In this document: positions 44,601 to 54,385 of the stretch, in pieces
How the letters are laid out: every line of letters starts with the position of its first letter
Numbering within the stretch: the stretch's first letter is position 1
Assembly (NCBI GenBank): GCA_964615305.1
Contig: CAZTNA010000002.1
Span: 186,001-250,000, forward strand
DNA: 64,000 nucleotides
Origin: Bog-950 sp964615305
Lineage (GTDB): Bacteria > Bacteroidota > Bacteroidia > Chitinophagales > LD1
Direction of reading: 5' to 3'
Program-made: the position numbers and the translations under genes
Notes under the pieces: model-generated
What the model saw: the letters and a program-made list of their open reading frames with translations, nothing else
Database searches by the model: none
What the model was told of the DNA's origin: nothing

Positions 44601-47600
44601 CAGTGAATGCAAACAATACAGGGCCTTACTGTATCGGTTACAATATTCAGTTGAACTCTAACGGAACTAATATCAATACATATAGTTGGAGCGGGCCAAA
44701 CAGTTTTGTTTCTGCCGCTCAAAATCCAACTATAGCAAGTACTACCTCAAACAATTTCGGAACGTATCATGTTACTGTTACAAGTGCAGCAGGTTGTACT
44801 GCAACTGCAACTACAGTTGTTTCATCAACAGGAAATGCTCCGGTGCTTTCTTACAGCGGTAGTGCCAATTTTACGTCACATATCGTTGACCCTCTGCAAG
44901 CATCCCCTTATACCAATTTCCGTTTCGAAGTGAAATATACCGATGCTGATGGTAACATGCCGGCAGCAAATTATCCGCGTGTTATAATGGACTACGAGGG
45001 CAACGGAAGCTTTGTGGATGCCAACGACCGTTTGTTTATTATGCAGCAAGCTGACCCGAATGACAATAACGTAGTGGACGGGAAAATTTATTTCTATGTG
45101 GCTACAGGTTTGCCTGTTGGCTTAAACTATCAAACACGGATTGTTGCTAATGACAATTCAGCTTCTTCTTGCACAAACACATTCGGCCCGTTTGCTGAAC
45201 CTGATGTGTTGGACGATGCAGACATTTTCATTTTTGCGAACGATATAGTTTTTGATGACCCTGCACCTGATACTTCGCAGGCATTGCAGGTTTGCGCTAC
45301 TATTCATAACGAAAGCGATTATCCGGCTATTAATTTTGTAGTGCATTTGCGCAATCAATACGATACGTTGGCGAGTTACGGTGATATTACTGTGCCGTTC
45401 TTAGCTGCACATTCTACTACAACGGTCTGCTGGAACATCGTTACTCCATCTACGCCAAGTTGGAACCCAATGCAGGTAGTTATTGATTACAACAACGTAA
45501 TCAATGAGCCGAATGAGCTGGATAATCAGGCGATACGCCCGTTTGTTTGTGGCAACTTTATTCTGCCGGGTAGAATAAAACTTACAGCCAATGTAAATCC
45601 ACAAACAAGTTATGCAGTAAGCGGCAACTGGCTCTCAGTTTCTGGAAGAGCTACTTATGAAGGTACTGCTGTTCCACTGCAAGACCCAAGTGTTGCCGGT
45701 GCTACAGTTACTTTGTTTGTTCCTTCTACCGGAGCTACTTATTCTACTTACACTAACAGCGGAGGATACTACGGTCTCAATTTTTTGGCGCCTGTAACTC
45801 CCGGAGTTTATGATGTAGAAGTTTCTGTAACCGACTTTACTTTAGACGGAGATACTACTGCTCCATTTGCTTTAAATCCTCCGCCATGTGCTGCTGACCT
45901 TTCACCTTATCTTACTTTGCCTAACTACACCATTGTAGCCGGGCAAAGTATAACCGGTGGAACTTTTCAAGTGAGCAATGTAGGATGTGCGAACGTGAAC
46001 ATCAATACACTTACTACGTGGACTTGCACAGGAGCAACAACCAGTTCGGGAAGTGCTGCTACCTCTACACCTTTTAATTCAGGCACTACGCAAAACTTCA
46101 GTTTCCCTGTGTTTACTTTCCCAACAGCAGGTAACTATAATGTTTGCGTAAATGCGGATGCGGGTAATTCAGTAGCTGAAACAAACGAGAACAACTCGTT
46201 TTGCAGAGGTATTTCGGTTCTGCCTGCATGTGCTGATTTAGCGGCAGGTGTAGTTACTTTGAATTCCAGTTACCAGCAGTGTACTCCTGCAAGTTTTACC
46301 TTCGGAGTTTCTAATCCGGGTGGTTATGCGGTGGGAACTACTTCTTATGCCCGACTGGTTATTAAGAATCCGGGCGGTGTAATTGAAGCAGTTTATAGCA
46401 ACGTAATTCCTGCTTTAGGTGCACAGGCAGGAACAAGTTTCGGATACACACACAGTTTTGCAACTACAGGTACTTACCAATTGATGTTTACAGTTGATAC
46501 TACTGCTGTTGTTACCGAATGTGATGAAACAAATAATGCAGTAGTAACTTCTACTTCATCTTACACTTGCGTTTACAAACCTGATTTGTATGTGCAGGGT
46601 TGTGGCAGTTTTGATATCACCCCTGTGAACCCGCTAAGCTCACCTACAATTGGTGTAACTGCTGTGGTTTCCAATGGTGGAAATGCAACAGCCGTTGGTC
46701 CGTTTGTAGTTCGCTTTAATGTGGCGGGCACTATTTACAATCATACTCATGCAGGAAATCTGGCGGCAGGTGCATCTTCTTCAATTACTATCAACGTACC
46801 TACACCTTTGGCACCGGGAGGTTCGCTGTTTGTGACTGCAGATGTCAATAACAATGTAACCGGTGAGTGGAGTGAAACAAACAACACTTCTAGTGAAAGT
46901 ACTTGCCATGATTATTCACTGGGTAACGATTGCCTCAATATTATAGGCAATGATTTCTGGGAACAAGGGCATATTTTAAATCAGCCGTTTAACATGGGTG
47001 TGTATTTGTACAGCAACGCATTATATAAAGCAAGCACTGTAAAAACGCGATTCGAAATTTCAGGTCCTGGTTTACCTGTAGGTTGGAACGATTTAGGTTT
47101 TGCTACCAACAACAACGTTAATCGTACCTGCGGTTGTCCGTATTATGCTGCTCTTCCTACACCATTTGCATGTCCTGCAACAGGAACATATTCAGTGCGC
47201 ATGACTGCTGATTATGATAACAGCTACAACGAATGCAATGAGGGCAACAATGTGATGATTGTTTCTTTTGTCTGCACTAATCTTCCTGATTACAGAACGC
47301 TTAGCCAATACATTGCTCCGTCACTTCTGAATCCGGAACCGAATCAACCTGTTGACATCGACATTTCTTACGACAACATTGGCGCGTCAAACATTGGTGA
47401 CTCGTTAGAGATTAAGTTGCTGGTAGATGAAGTGCCCGTTGATTCAGCACGCGACAGAACATTGGCTTATATGGACCACTGGACTACACGGATGCCAAAC
47501 CAATGGAGTTCGCCAATTGTAGGCGTTCATATCCTACGCGCTATTGTTGACAGCGATAACGAAATTTTAGAAGGCAATGAAGGTGGAAACAACGAAGCTA

Positions 47601-50600
47601 CACGTGCTATCATAGTAGGTCAGTCACCTAACCTGTTGTTCGCTGAAATTACACCAAGCAATCCGGCTCCAAGCGTGGGTGATGTAATAACTTTTACAGT
47701 TACCATTGGAAATCAAGGCGACCAGGATGCAGTGAGTGATATCATCTTTAAATATGTAAATGATTTAGGTGACACCATTCAGATTTATGCATTGAACGAT
47801 GGCAACTTCCCGAATAACGATAGCACTACATTTACTTTCAACTGGGCTGTCGCTGATGCATCTACATTCATTTTTGGATATATTGTAAATACTGCCCCTG
47901 GAGAGTATCTGTATGACGATAATAGTGCATGGACACAACTCGGTGCGTTATCGCTCAACTTTGCATCTACTCAGGAAAGTTGTATTGATTACAACAACGG
48001 AACGCTCACTACACATGTAAGCGGAGGTGTGCCTCCTTATTCGTTTATCTGGAGTAATGGTGGAGCGGACTCAATAATTACAGCAGGTAACGGCTCATAC
48101 ACAGTTACTGTAGTTGATTTTGAAGGAAATATTGGCACCGGAGGCGGAACTATTACTACAACACCGGATATTACCAACCCTATTATAGGTAATGTGCCAA
48201 CTAACATCACTTACAATGCTACAAATGGAGTTTGTCCGGCTGCTATTACATGGAGCGCTCCTGTAGCCAGCGATAACTGCGGTATAGATTCGTTCTACAG
48301 TAATAAACAGCCCGGTGATTTATTTAACGCAGGAACCACCACGGTAACTTATGTGGCGAAAGATAAAGCGGGAAGAACAACCACTGCCTCATTTACAGTT
48401 ACAGTAGTAGGGTTGCCGCTGTCGTATGCAGGTGCTGACGCTACCATTTGCGGAAGCGGAACATTAAACGCTTTGCCGGCACAATGGGGAACGGGTATCT
48501 GGAGTGTAGCTAACGGTTCAGCCAGCTTTGCAAATGCAAACTCCGAAGTTTCACCAGTAAACAATTTATACGGTGGCGTGAACAAATTGGTTTGGACAAT
48601 CACTAACGGAAGTTGCGGTAGTACTACTGACACTGTTTCAATTACTCAACCCGTTGAAATTTGTGGAAACGGTTTGGATGATGACTGCGATGGAACGGCC
48701 GATGATGGCTGTGCTCCAACAACACCGGTATGGAATGGTAGTGTGGATAGCAATTGGAACAACCCGCTTAACTGGACTCCGAATGTAGTACCAAACGGTT
48801 GCGCTATGAATGTGATAATTCCAAACTTACCGATTGATCCTGTAATTAATATTCCAGTTTCTATTGGGGATGTAACTATCAATGCTAACGCACACCTTAC
48901 CATTAACAGCACCCTTAGTGTTTGTGGCGATTGGCTGGGTGGTGTTGGTGCCAGCGCATTAGTTGATGGAACCGGTGAATTGATTTTGAACGGTAGCACA
49001 TCACAAACGGTTAGCGGCAGAACCCGTATTGACCAGTTTGTTTTGAATAATGTAACCGGAGTTGCTTTGCAAGCTGGTAGCACATTAGAAATATTTGAGG
49101 AACTCGCCCTTCAAATCGGAGAGTTAAACACTACCTCAGGCACCTTGCGCTTACTCAGCACAGCAGCAAACCACTGTGCCATCATTAATGATTTTGGAAG
49201 TAATACGGGCACTCTTAACGGCAACATAACCGCACAACGCTTTGTAGCCGGCACAGTAAACGACCAGCAACACCAGATAGGCATTCCGGTGCAGGCCAAC
49301 CTGAGCGCTTTAGGCGCAGGCGCAGGAGGCGGATTCTTTATATCTACAGTTGACTGCAACGAAGTGCAGCCGGCAGCCGGCTCGCCTGATGGCAAAGTGT
49401 ATCAGTGGCACGAAGAGCGCCCCAACTCTATACCTGCGCTCGATTGCATACTCGATGGCTGGGAAATAAAAACAGGAGCCACCCCTGCCGACAAAGGCAG
49501 AGCCTACAGCGTAAAAATAAATCCAAACACTACGCTCAATGTTACAGGGGTTCCTAACCTGAGCGGCACGGCCGTAGCAGTTACCAATCTGGGCAACCAG
49601 GGCTACAACCTGCCTACATTGCAATCATCTCCTAACTACACCTTCGATGCGGGCTGGCACTTGCTTACCAACCCATACCCAAGCGGCTACACCTACCAGC
49701 AGGAACCCGGCTTCAATGCACTGGCCTTTGTTTACATACCCACAGGCGCATTCAGCGGCAGCTACCAACCGCTTACTCCGGGCAGTGTGCTGGCACCGTT
49801 CCAGGGCTTTATGGTGCAGAGAACCGCATCGGGCAATGCCACGTTCAACTTTCACAATGCACAGCGAAACACCAACGGTAACAGTAACTTCTACCAAATC
49901 AACAACGCGGAAACGTTGAACATAGAAATTAGCGGCAACGGCTTTATGGATGCCACCGATCTTTCGTTCAATGTCAACTCTACCAACACATTCGATGCCG
50001 ACTACGACCTGCGCAAACAACGCAGCGACCTGGGCCAACCCACCTTGTTTACAGGGAATCACACATTCCCTTATGCCGTCAACAACCTTACCGGCATACA
50101 GCAAACAAGCACGGTAGAAATGGGTGTAATACCGGGCGCACCGGGTAACTACACTATTACCATCAATGGCATCAGCAGCTTCGATCCTACCAGCTACATC
50201 TATCTGGAAGATAAAGTAACGGGCACCCTGCAAAATGTAAGAACCAACAACACATACACCTTCAGCATGACCACCACCGAAAGTGTTGACCGGTTTGTGT
50301 TGCACTTTACACCAAAAGCAGAACTGAGCAGCACCAACTCAAGTTGTGCAGGCCAAGGGCAAATCAACATAGAACAACCGGGCACCGCTAATTGGAGCTA
50401 CACAGTAGTTGACCACAACACTACCACCATAGCCACCGGCACGTTGAATCAAAACAGCCCTATACAACTGAGTGTAGCAGCGGGGGTTTACACCGTAACC
50501 CTCATAGACAACAACGGCTACACGGTAGTAAAACAGATGCAGGTAACAGGAGCCTCACCCATCACGGCTAACTTCAGCAGCAGCAAACAAACCGCAGAAG

Positions 50601-51082
50601 AAGGCGAACAAATCAACTTCACCGTCACCACGCCAAGTGCCATCAACACCACCTGGAGCATGGGCGATGGCACAACATACACCACAGCCAACGCAACTCA
50701 CCAATACCAAAGTGAAGGCAGCTACACCGTAACGCTTACCGTAACAAATGCAGACGGCTGCACCGACACCAAAACACAGGTGATTACCGTAACAGCTAAG
50801 GAAGAAGTAGTGAGCGGTATCAGCCACCTGACGGATAAGAACGGCATAGCCATGTGGAGCCACGGCAAGAAAGTATATATAGACTTCAGCAAGCAGAAGA
50901 GTGTAGAAGCGAGCATAGAAATCTACAACATACTAGGCCAGCAGTTGGTGAACGAGAAGTTTGGTAAGGCAAGTATTTACAGCAAAGATTTACAGAACTT
51001 AGAAGCGGCTTATGTGATTGTAAAAGTGCTGAACAATGGCGAGCTGATTACTAAGAAATTGTTTGTGGCGGAGGGGAAGTAA
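41612..51082 (+). CDS. giant mosaic T9SS-exported surface protein, 3156 aa
   Basis: The start at 41612 precedes a signal peptide (KRWWAVLLLSIFTFQFSQAQ); in-frame ATG/GTG codons upstream are less likely. Modules in order: five repeats of about 72 residues starting AAEYFFDSDPG (41731-42830); nine Ig/PKD-like repeats with one cysteine pattern each (42830-44825); a CARDB-like domain; a Cna/carboxypeptidase-type beta domain (about 45570-45870); a run of CARDB-like domains with xETNNxx ends (45890-47640); a SprB-like repeat (about 47970-48150); a HYR domain (48170-48410); a MopE-type NGLDDDCDGTADDGC (about 48660); a long beta-rich module; a PKD domain (50560-50790); and a type A sorting domain (about 50800 to end). 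Probably an adhesin or matrix protein. Confidence 0.9.
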   Translation: MAASTTYNLQCRERTGKRWWAVLLLSIFTFQFSQAQTNFNAAEYFFDSDPGVGSGTSIPVTLTPDSIAVSFNPSVTGLLPGEHMLYVRSRTQNIKWSIYERQRFFIKPTIVAAECFFDIDPGAGNGTNIPITSSLDSVTVTAAVTIPALTGGLHFMYIRTRDDLGRWSIAEFKPFVVNSSSTISAAEWFVDTDPGVGNGTAISFASAQDSVTVNAAINLPVLQGGIHFLYIRTKTQDGRWSHYEFKPFFINSGSTIDYAEFFVDTDPGIGNGVAISFAPGVDSVTVNTTLTVPLNTTPGTHYVFIRTRSTSGKWSIYEGKRIDVRNSIVAAEYFYDVDPGAGNGTPLSVTATPDSIIVNATGVSVACLDSGTHYLWIRTKDAAGRWSVYEHDTLFINQPAPQISASGPSTICAGDSTTLTANTGAGCNYQWYLNNVSIPSATGQTYVATTGGDYKLVMTTNAVAYTSNTITITLGGGGPAPTISPSGPTTFCNGGSVDLTALPNTSTAFLWSTGSTNQTITVTTDGNYFCTVTDNTGCNAPVSITITVNPNPTPNISPATATICNGNSILLTASGGSSYSWSNGTSTAGNTVSPTVATTYTVTVTAANSCTASASRLVNVNSLPTVTASNTGPYCIGETIQLNAGGAVSYVWSGVNSFNSTQQNPTCAATVANGGVYNVTGTDANSCSASATTSVVVNGSTASITPSGPTTFCAGGSVDLDASAGQSWSWSTGASSQSITVTSSANYSVTVTDVSSCTSSASVNVSVLSNPTASAGHSNPVCENGNVTLTSSGGSLYNWSGPSFTSGVQNPVITGLNAGTHDGTYTVTVTAGNGCTASATTSIAVNANPVAVASNTGPYCVGETIQLNSSGGATYHWNGVNSFNNNNQNPARSATAINAGDYFVTVTDANGCTDSASITVVVNVATASITPSGATTFCAGGSVDLTANAGTSYAWSNGATSQTITVTTQGNYRVTVTQANGCSASVLQNVTVNPNPTVNANNTGPYCIGYNIQLNSNGTNINTYSWSGPNSFVSAAQNPTIASTTSNNFGTYHVTVTSAAGCTATATTVVSSTGNAPVLSYSGSANFTSHIVDPLQASPYTNFRFEVKYTDADGNMPAANYPRVIMDYEGNGSFVDANDRLFIMQQADPNDNNVVDGKIYFYVATGLPVGLNYQTRIVANDNSASSCTNTFGPFAEPDVLDDADIFIFANDIVFDDPAPDTSQALQVCATIHNESDYPAINFVVHLRNQYDTLASYGDITVPFLAAHSTTTVCWNIVTPSTPSWNPMQVVIDYNNVINEPNELDNQAIRPFVCGNFILPGRIKLTANVNPQTSYAVSGNWLSVSGRATYEGTAVPLQDPSVAGATVTLFVPSTGATYSTYTNSGGYYGLNFLAPVTPGVYDVEVSVTDFTLDGDTTAPFALNPPPCAADLSPYLTLPNYTIVAGQSITGGTFQVSNVGCANVNINTLTTWTCTGATTSSGSAATSTPFNSGTTQNFSFPVFTFPTAGNYNVCVNADAGNSVAETNENNSFCRGISVLPACADLAAGVVTLNSSYQQCTPASFTFGVSNPGGYAVGTTSYARLVIKNPGGVIEAVYSNVIPALGAQAGTSFGYTHSFATTGTYQLMFTVDTTAVVTECDETNNAVVTSTSSYTCVYKPDLYVQGCGSFDITPVNPLSSPTIGVTAVVSNGGNATAVGPFVVRFNVAGTIYNHTHAGNLAAGASSSITINVPTPLAPGGSLFVTADVNNNVTGEWSETNNTSSESTCHDYSLGNDCLNIIGNDFWEQGHILNQPFNMGVYLYSNALYKASTVKTRFEISGPGLPVGWNDLGFATNNNVNRTCGCPYYAALPTPFACPATGTYSVRMTADYDNSYNECNEGNNVMIVSFVCTNLPDYRTLSQYIAPSLLNPEPNQPVDIDISYDNIGASNIGDSLEIKLLVDEVPVDSARDRTLAYMDHWTTRMPNQWSSPIVGVHILRAIVDSDNEILEGNEGGNNEATRAIIVGQSPNLLFAEITPSNPAPSVGDVITFTVTIGNQGDQDAVSDIIFKYVNDLGDTIQIYALNDGNFPNNDSTTFTFNWAVADASTFIFGYIVNTAPGEYLYDDNSAWTQLGALSLNFASTQESCIDYNNGTLTTHVSGGVPPYSFIWSNGGADSIITAGNGSYTVTVVDFEGNIGTGGGTITTTPDITNPIIGNVPTNITYNATNGVCPAAITWSAPVASDNCGIDSFYSNKQPGDLFNAGTTTVTYVAKDKAGRTTTASFTVTVVGLPLSYAGADATICGSGTLNALPAQWGTGIWSVANGSASFANANSEVSPVNNLYGGVNKLVWTITNGSCGSTTDTVSITQPVEICGNGLDDDCDGTADDGCAPTTPVWNGSVDSNWNNPLNWTPNVVPNGCAMNVIIPNLPIDPVINIPVSIGDVTINANAHLTINSTLSVCGDWLGGVGASALVDGTGELILNGSTSQTVSGRTRIDQFVLNNVTGVALQAGSTLEIFEELALQIGELNTTSGTLRLLSTAANHCAIINDFGSNTGTLNGNITAQRFVAGTVNDQQHQIGIPVQANLSALGAGAGGGFFISTVDCNEVQPAAGSPDGKVYQWHEERPNSIPALDCILDGWEIKTGATPADKGRAYSVKINPNTTLNVTGVPNLSGTAVAVTNLGNQGYNLPTLQSSPNYTFDAGWHLLTNPYPSGYTYQQEPGFNALAFVYIPTGAFSGSYQPLTPGSVLAPFQGFMVQRTASGNATFNFHNAQRNTNGNSNFYQINNAETLNIEISGNGFMDATDLSFNVNSTNTFDADYDLRKQRSDLGQPTLFTGNHTFPYAVNNLTGIQQTSTVEMGVIPGAPGNYTITINGISSFDPTSYIYLEDKVTGTLQNVRTNNTYTFSMTTTESVDRFVLHFTPKAELSSTNSSCAGQGQINIEQPGTANWSYTVVDHNTTTIATGTLNQNSPIQLSVAAGVYTVTLIDNNGYTVVKQMQVTGASPITANFSSSKQTAEEGEQINFTVTTPSAINTTWSMGDGTTYTTANATHQYQSEGSYTVTLTVTNADGCTDTKTQVITVTAKEEVVSGISHLTDKNGIAMWSHGKKVYIDFSKQKSVEASIEIYNILGQQLVNEKFGKASIYSKDLQNLEAAYVIVKVLNNGELITKKLFVAEGK

Positions 51083-51112
51083 ATTAAACAGAAAGGCTAA
51101 GTCAATAAAAAA

Positions 51113-51147
51113 AGGCTGTCTCAAAACTGAGCAGCCTCTTTTTTTTT
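51113..51147 (+). terminator. rho-independent terminator of the giant gene
   Basis: AGGCTG(T)CTCA pairs with TGAGCAGCCT around AAAC, followed by CTTTTTTTTT. It lies just 1-2 bases from the 3' end of the converging tRNA-Glu gene. Confidence 0.88.
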
Positions 51148-51148
51148 G

Positions 51149-51220
51149 TACCGCGTAGGGGAATCGAACCCCTCTTCCATCCGTGAAAGGGATGTGTCCT
51201 AGCCGATAGACGAACGCGGC
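51149..51220 (-). tRNA. tRNA-Glu(TTC)
   Basis: The minus strand folds with acceptor GCCGCGT/ACGCGGT (G1-U72 wobble), anticodon arm CATCC-CTTTCAC-GGATG with anticodon TTC, and T arm GGGTTCGATTCCC. Discriminator A; CCA not encoded. Together with the terminator at 51113 and the -7 element at 51370 it explains most of the 315-base space between the two T9SS genes. Confidence 0.95.
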
Positions 51221-51369
51221 ATTCGTTTTAACGAGGGCGCAAATGTAATTTTGTTTTTTAAACGTAAAAACGAACTCCAAAATTTTATGGAAAATCAATT
51301 GTCCGGGTGTAGTAATATTCCATCTTATGCGCTTGACTAAAGCAACCTTAGGTCTTAATATTAGTTCTA

Positions 51370-51377
51370 TATATTTG
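51370..51377 (+). promoter_or_regulatory. -7 element TATATTTG of the T9SS gene at 51398
   Basis: TATATTTG fits TAnnTTTG and lies 20 bases ahead of the start codon. A TTG at 51333 is too far away for a normal -33 box, so only the -7 part is supported. Confidence 0.5.
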
Positions 51378-51397
51378 GCACCGCAAAAAAAACAAAC

Positions 51398-53293
51398 ATG
51401 AATAAATTTTTCCTTACTCTTATCTTTTTAATAGCTGTTGCAACCAATCAGCTTTTTGCTCAATGTGCACAATGTACTCCTGTTGACTGCTCAGCACAAA
51501 AACCTGGGGGTGGGTTATGTAATCAACTTCCCGATGACACCACAGGTCAGTATTATGACGAAGTAATCTCATTTTACATGCCCCCTAACCTGACTGACCC
51601 TACCACACTCAGCCAATGTGGAGGTTGCAGCAGTGTAGATCTGCGCCATATCACAATTGTGGGAATTCAAGGCTTGCCTCCGGGAGTAACTACAACAGCC
51701 AGTCAAAATGGCGATTACGATGTGCAAGGTGGCGATGCTTTCGGCTGTGTTCGTTTTTGCGGAACCCCCATAGCACCGGGTACATATATTATTGTAGTAA
51801 ATTTATTGGCTGATGTAACTGCTCATGGCACCCCAATTGGCGATGTTTCCGTTGACGACCAACCACAAACATATCGTGATACAGTAACTTTCATACCTGG
51901 AACATCTGCTTGCCCAGGCACATTTAATTTGGGCAGTGGTGCTTGTGTAACAAAGGCGTGTGACTCAGTACAAGCTACCCTTTCAGCAGATCTAGAAAAC
52001 CCTTTTTGCGCTAACCTCATATCGTACGATTGGGATTTCGGAAATGGCAGCACCAGCGTTTTAAAAAACCCAGGATTTATCAACTACAACACAGCTGATA
52101 CGTTTCCGCTAACATTAACAACTACATATTATACATACCGCATTAAAAGTGTTTTTGTAGAAATGAAAGGTGGATGGTCTGGAGATATTGAAGAAGCAAC
52201 TACACTGCAAGATCCGGAACCTTTTATTAAGATAAATGCTTTGGGTTTTGACAATAAAGCAACTGCTACCAGCGGAAAAACTAAAACATTCAGTAATTTA
52301 GACTTAGTAATACCATATAACAACTGCGCTACACCGGTTTCAATTGAAGTTTGGGATTTAGATGAGAGCATTGCACCTACTATTTCACCAAGCGATTTAC
52401 TCGGCACACATTCAATTACCCCAGGGGTGCCAAATGCAGTTGCCTCTTTGCAAGGTAATTCAAACATTTCTGTAACTTTTGACACTGTGGCGTCTTCGAG
52501 TGTAACCGAAACAATAGACATTATTGTTCATCCTCATCCACCAGTTCCGGAAGTACAATTTACTGCTGATACAATTTGTGGAGGAGATTCTACTTTGATG
52601 TCATTTATTCCTTCAGTAGATGGATATTTATACACGTGGTATTTAAACGACACAACAGAAATTACAATTCCAGATTCTGCATTCTACATCAAGCAAGCAG
52701 GTAACTACAAAGTAAAAATCACTAATGCCGAAACCGGTTGTTCTGAAATTTCAGTTAACAAGACATTAAATGTAGCCACTGCAGCTCCCGGAGCCGTGAA
52801 CGTGTTATTCAACAGTAACAACATGCAGGAGTTTGTATCACCGTTTCCTGCCAGCGGTTTTGCTGTTGAGTGGTATTATAACGGAAACTTAGTTGTTGGG
52901 CAAACAGGCAAGTTTCTACCCTACTTAGGTAATGGCGACTACTACGCTGTGTTGTATAACATCAACTTTCCTGCATGCAGAGTTACATCACCAGTTAAAA
53001 ATGTAAACTATTCAGGTGTTGAAGAGTTAAGTGATATTTCTGTATCTGAACTTCAGGTTTATCCGAACCCGAATAACGGTCAGTTTACTGTAAAGTTTAA
53101 CAGTAGCGAGACACAAAACATTTCCCTTAAAGTACATAATACCATCGGTCAACTTGTGAGTGAAAATATATTGGAACACTTTTCAGGTGACTTTAATCAG
53201 ACAATGAATTTTTCTACATTAAGCAAGGGAGTTTACTTTGTAACCGTAGAAACCATCAAGGGAAAAATAAACAGCAAAGTAGTGGTGCAGTAA
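51398..53293 (+). CDS. T9SS type A exported protein, 631 aa (first of the shared-domain cluster)
   Basis: A signal peptide (FFLTLIFLIAVATNQLFAQ) is followed by a Cys-rich N-terminal domain with CAQCTPVDC, LRHITIVGIQGLPPGV, GCVRFCGTPIAPGTYIIVVN. This is a diverged form of the domain in the genes at 53394, 54386 and 59964. The middle (about residues 200-370) has beta-sandwich features (SYDWDFGNG, FIKINALGFDNKA) that may fold like a C2 or PKD module. An Ig-like stretch and a type A sorting domain (VYPNPNNGQFTVKF, GVYFVTVETIKG) end the protein. Ligand unknown. Confidence 0.88.
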   Translation: MNKFFLTLIFLIAVATNQLFAQCAQCTPVDCSAQKPGGGLCNQLPDDTTGQYYDEVISFYMPPNLTDPTTLSQCGGCSSVDLRHITIVGIQGLPPGVTTTASQNGDYDVQGGDAFGCVRFCGTPIAPGTYIIVVNLLADVTAHGTPIGDVSVDDQPQTYRDTVTFIPGTSACPGTFNLGSGACVTKACDSVQATLSADLENPFCANLISYDWDFGNGSTSVLKNPGFINYNTADTFPLTLTTTYYTYRIKSVFVEMKGGWSGDIEEATTLQDPEPFIKINALGFDNKATATSGKTKTFSNLDLVIPYNNCATPVSIEVWDLDESIAPTISPSDLLGTHSITPGVPNAVASLQGNSNISVTFDTVASSSVTETIDIIVHPHPPVPEVQFTADTICGGDSTLMSFIPSVDGYLYTWYLNDTTEITIPDSAFYIKQAGNYKVKITNAETGCSEISVNKTLNVATAAPGAVNVLFNSNNMQEFVSPFPASGFAVEWYYNGNLVVGQTGKFLPYLGNGDYYAVLYNINFPACRVTSPVKNVNYSGVEELSDISVSELQVYPNPNNGQFTVKFNSSETQNISLKVHNTIGQLVSENILEHFSGDFNQTMNFSTLSKGVYFVTVETIKGKINSKVVVQ

Positions 53294-53393
53294 AACCACT
53301 ACTTTGTTTTAAAAATTTGTGAACAAGTTTTTAATTAAAACCAATTCAATATTTAGATTTGTATCATTCTTAAACCAAAAACGAAACAAGCTC

Positions 53394-54278
53394 ATGAAAA
53401 AAGTAATTTTTACTCTTCTTTCTTTCTGTGCGTTGACTTTCAGTTACGCACAACAATGTACGAACCCCGGCTCTGGCTCTGGCCAGTGTAGTCCGGATGG
53501 AACTATGGATAAGCCGGGTTTAAAACCAAACACCGACTCTTTGCCTTCAATTATCAATGGAGAACCTGTTACTACAGTTATCCAGTTCAGAAATTTTGAC
53601 ACCCTCACCGCATTTGGCAATTTATTGACTATTCACTTTTTAACTGTTGATAGTATAAATGGACTACCTTCGGGGCTTTGCTGGGCTACCGACAGACCAG
53701 ATGATAAGTATTGCAACGGTGCCGGTAACCCAGCTGTAACCTGCAACGGTATACCTGGTGAAGGTTGTATCAAAATTAACGGTACTACCTGCTCTGATCC
53801 CGGTGTTTACCGTTTAAAAATTAAAGTGTTAGTGGATGTTGGTTTAGGATTCGATGTACCTTACGATGCTGATGATGTTGGTTTAAAATACTATGTGCGT
53901 GTAAAAAACAACGGAGATGCAGATGTTGCACTTGATACATCACAAACTGCATTCTTTGCAAAACCAGCAGGCTATAGTGCCACCGCAGTTTGCGGAAGTG
54001 ATTTAGGAGATTTTGCTATAACCATGAACACTTTAAATGTAGTGCCTAATCCTTTTACTGCTACTGCAAAAGTATTGTTTACTTCAGCTAAAGCAGGAGT
54101 AATGACTGAGCGTATCACAAACATGATTGGTAGCGAGGTTTACAACAATCAATTGGACGTTAAGGCAGGTACCAATATTTCATCAATAGATAGAAGTACT
54201 CTATCTGGCGGTGTTTATTTTTACTCTTTAACTGATGGAAAAAACACAATAACCAAACGAATAGTGGTTTCTGAATAG
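53394..54278 (+). CDS. T9SS type A exported protein, 294 aa, shared N-terminal domain
   Basis: I use the ATG at 53394 before KKVIFTLLSFCALTFSYAQ, a signal peptide. The domain after it has CTNPGSGSGQC, VDSINGLPSGLCW, GEGCIKINGTTCSDPGVYRL, VLVDVG and GLKYYVRVKN, clearly related to the genes at 54386 and 59964. A type A sorting domain follows at the C-terminus (NVVPNPFTATAKVLF, GGVYFYSLTDGKN). TAGATTTG at 53354-53361 could be its -7 box. It is 100 bases after the previous gene with no terminator between. Confidence 0.9.
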   Translation: MKKVIFTLLSFCALTFSYAQQCTNPGSGSGQCSPDGTMDKPGLKPNTDSLPSIINGEPVTTVIQFRNFDTLTAFGNLLTIHFLTVDSINGLPSGLCWATDRPDDKYCNGAGNPAVTCNGIPGEGCIKINGTTCSDPGVYRLKIKVLVDVGLGFDVPYDADDVGLKYYVRVKNNGDADVALDTSQTAFFAKPAGYSATAVCGSDLGDFAITMNTLNVVPNPFTATAKVLFTSAKAGVMTERITNMIGSEVYNNQLDVKAGTNISSIDRSTLSGGVYFYSLTDGKNTITKRIVVSE

Positions 54279-54303
54279 TTTGTATTGTTGAAAACTTTCA
54301 GGG

Positions 54304-54337
54304 AAAAGTCCTCTCGAAATCGAGAGGACTTTTTTTT
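54304..54337 (+). terminator. rho-independent terminator
   Basis: AAAAGTCCTCTCG and CGAGAGGACTTTT pair around AAAT and a T-run follows. It ends the transcript of the gene at 53394. Confidence 0.93.
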
Positions 54338-54385
54338 ATTTACATCGTGCGAAACATTCGCTAATTATTAACCTAAAACCAACGT

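Noticed and set aside
49310..50385. Long minus-strand frames under the 3' part of the giant gene (up to 226 codons)
   Set aside because: They mirror the C-ending codons of the real gene, have no start context and no family features.
53290..53393. 25-codon extension ahead of the T9SS gene at 53394
   Set aside because: It precedes a complete signal peptide and covers the promoter region with TAGATTTG.
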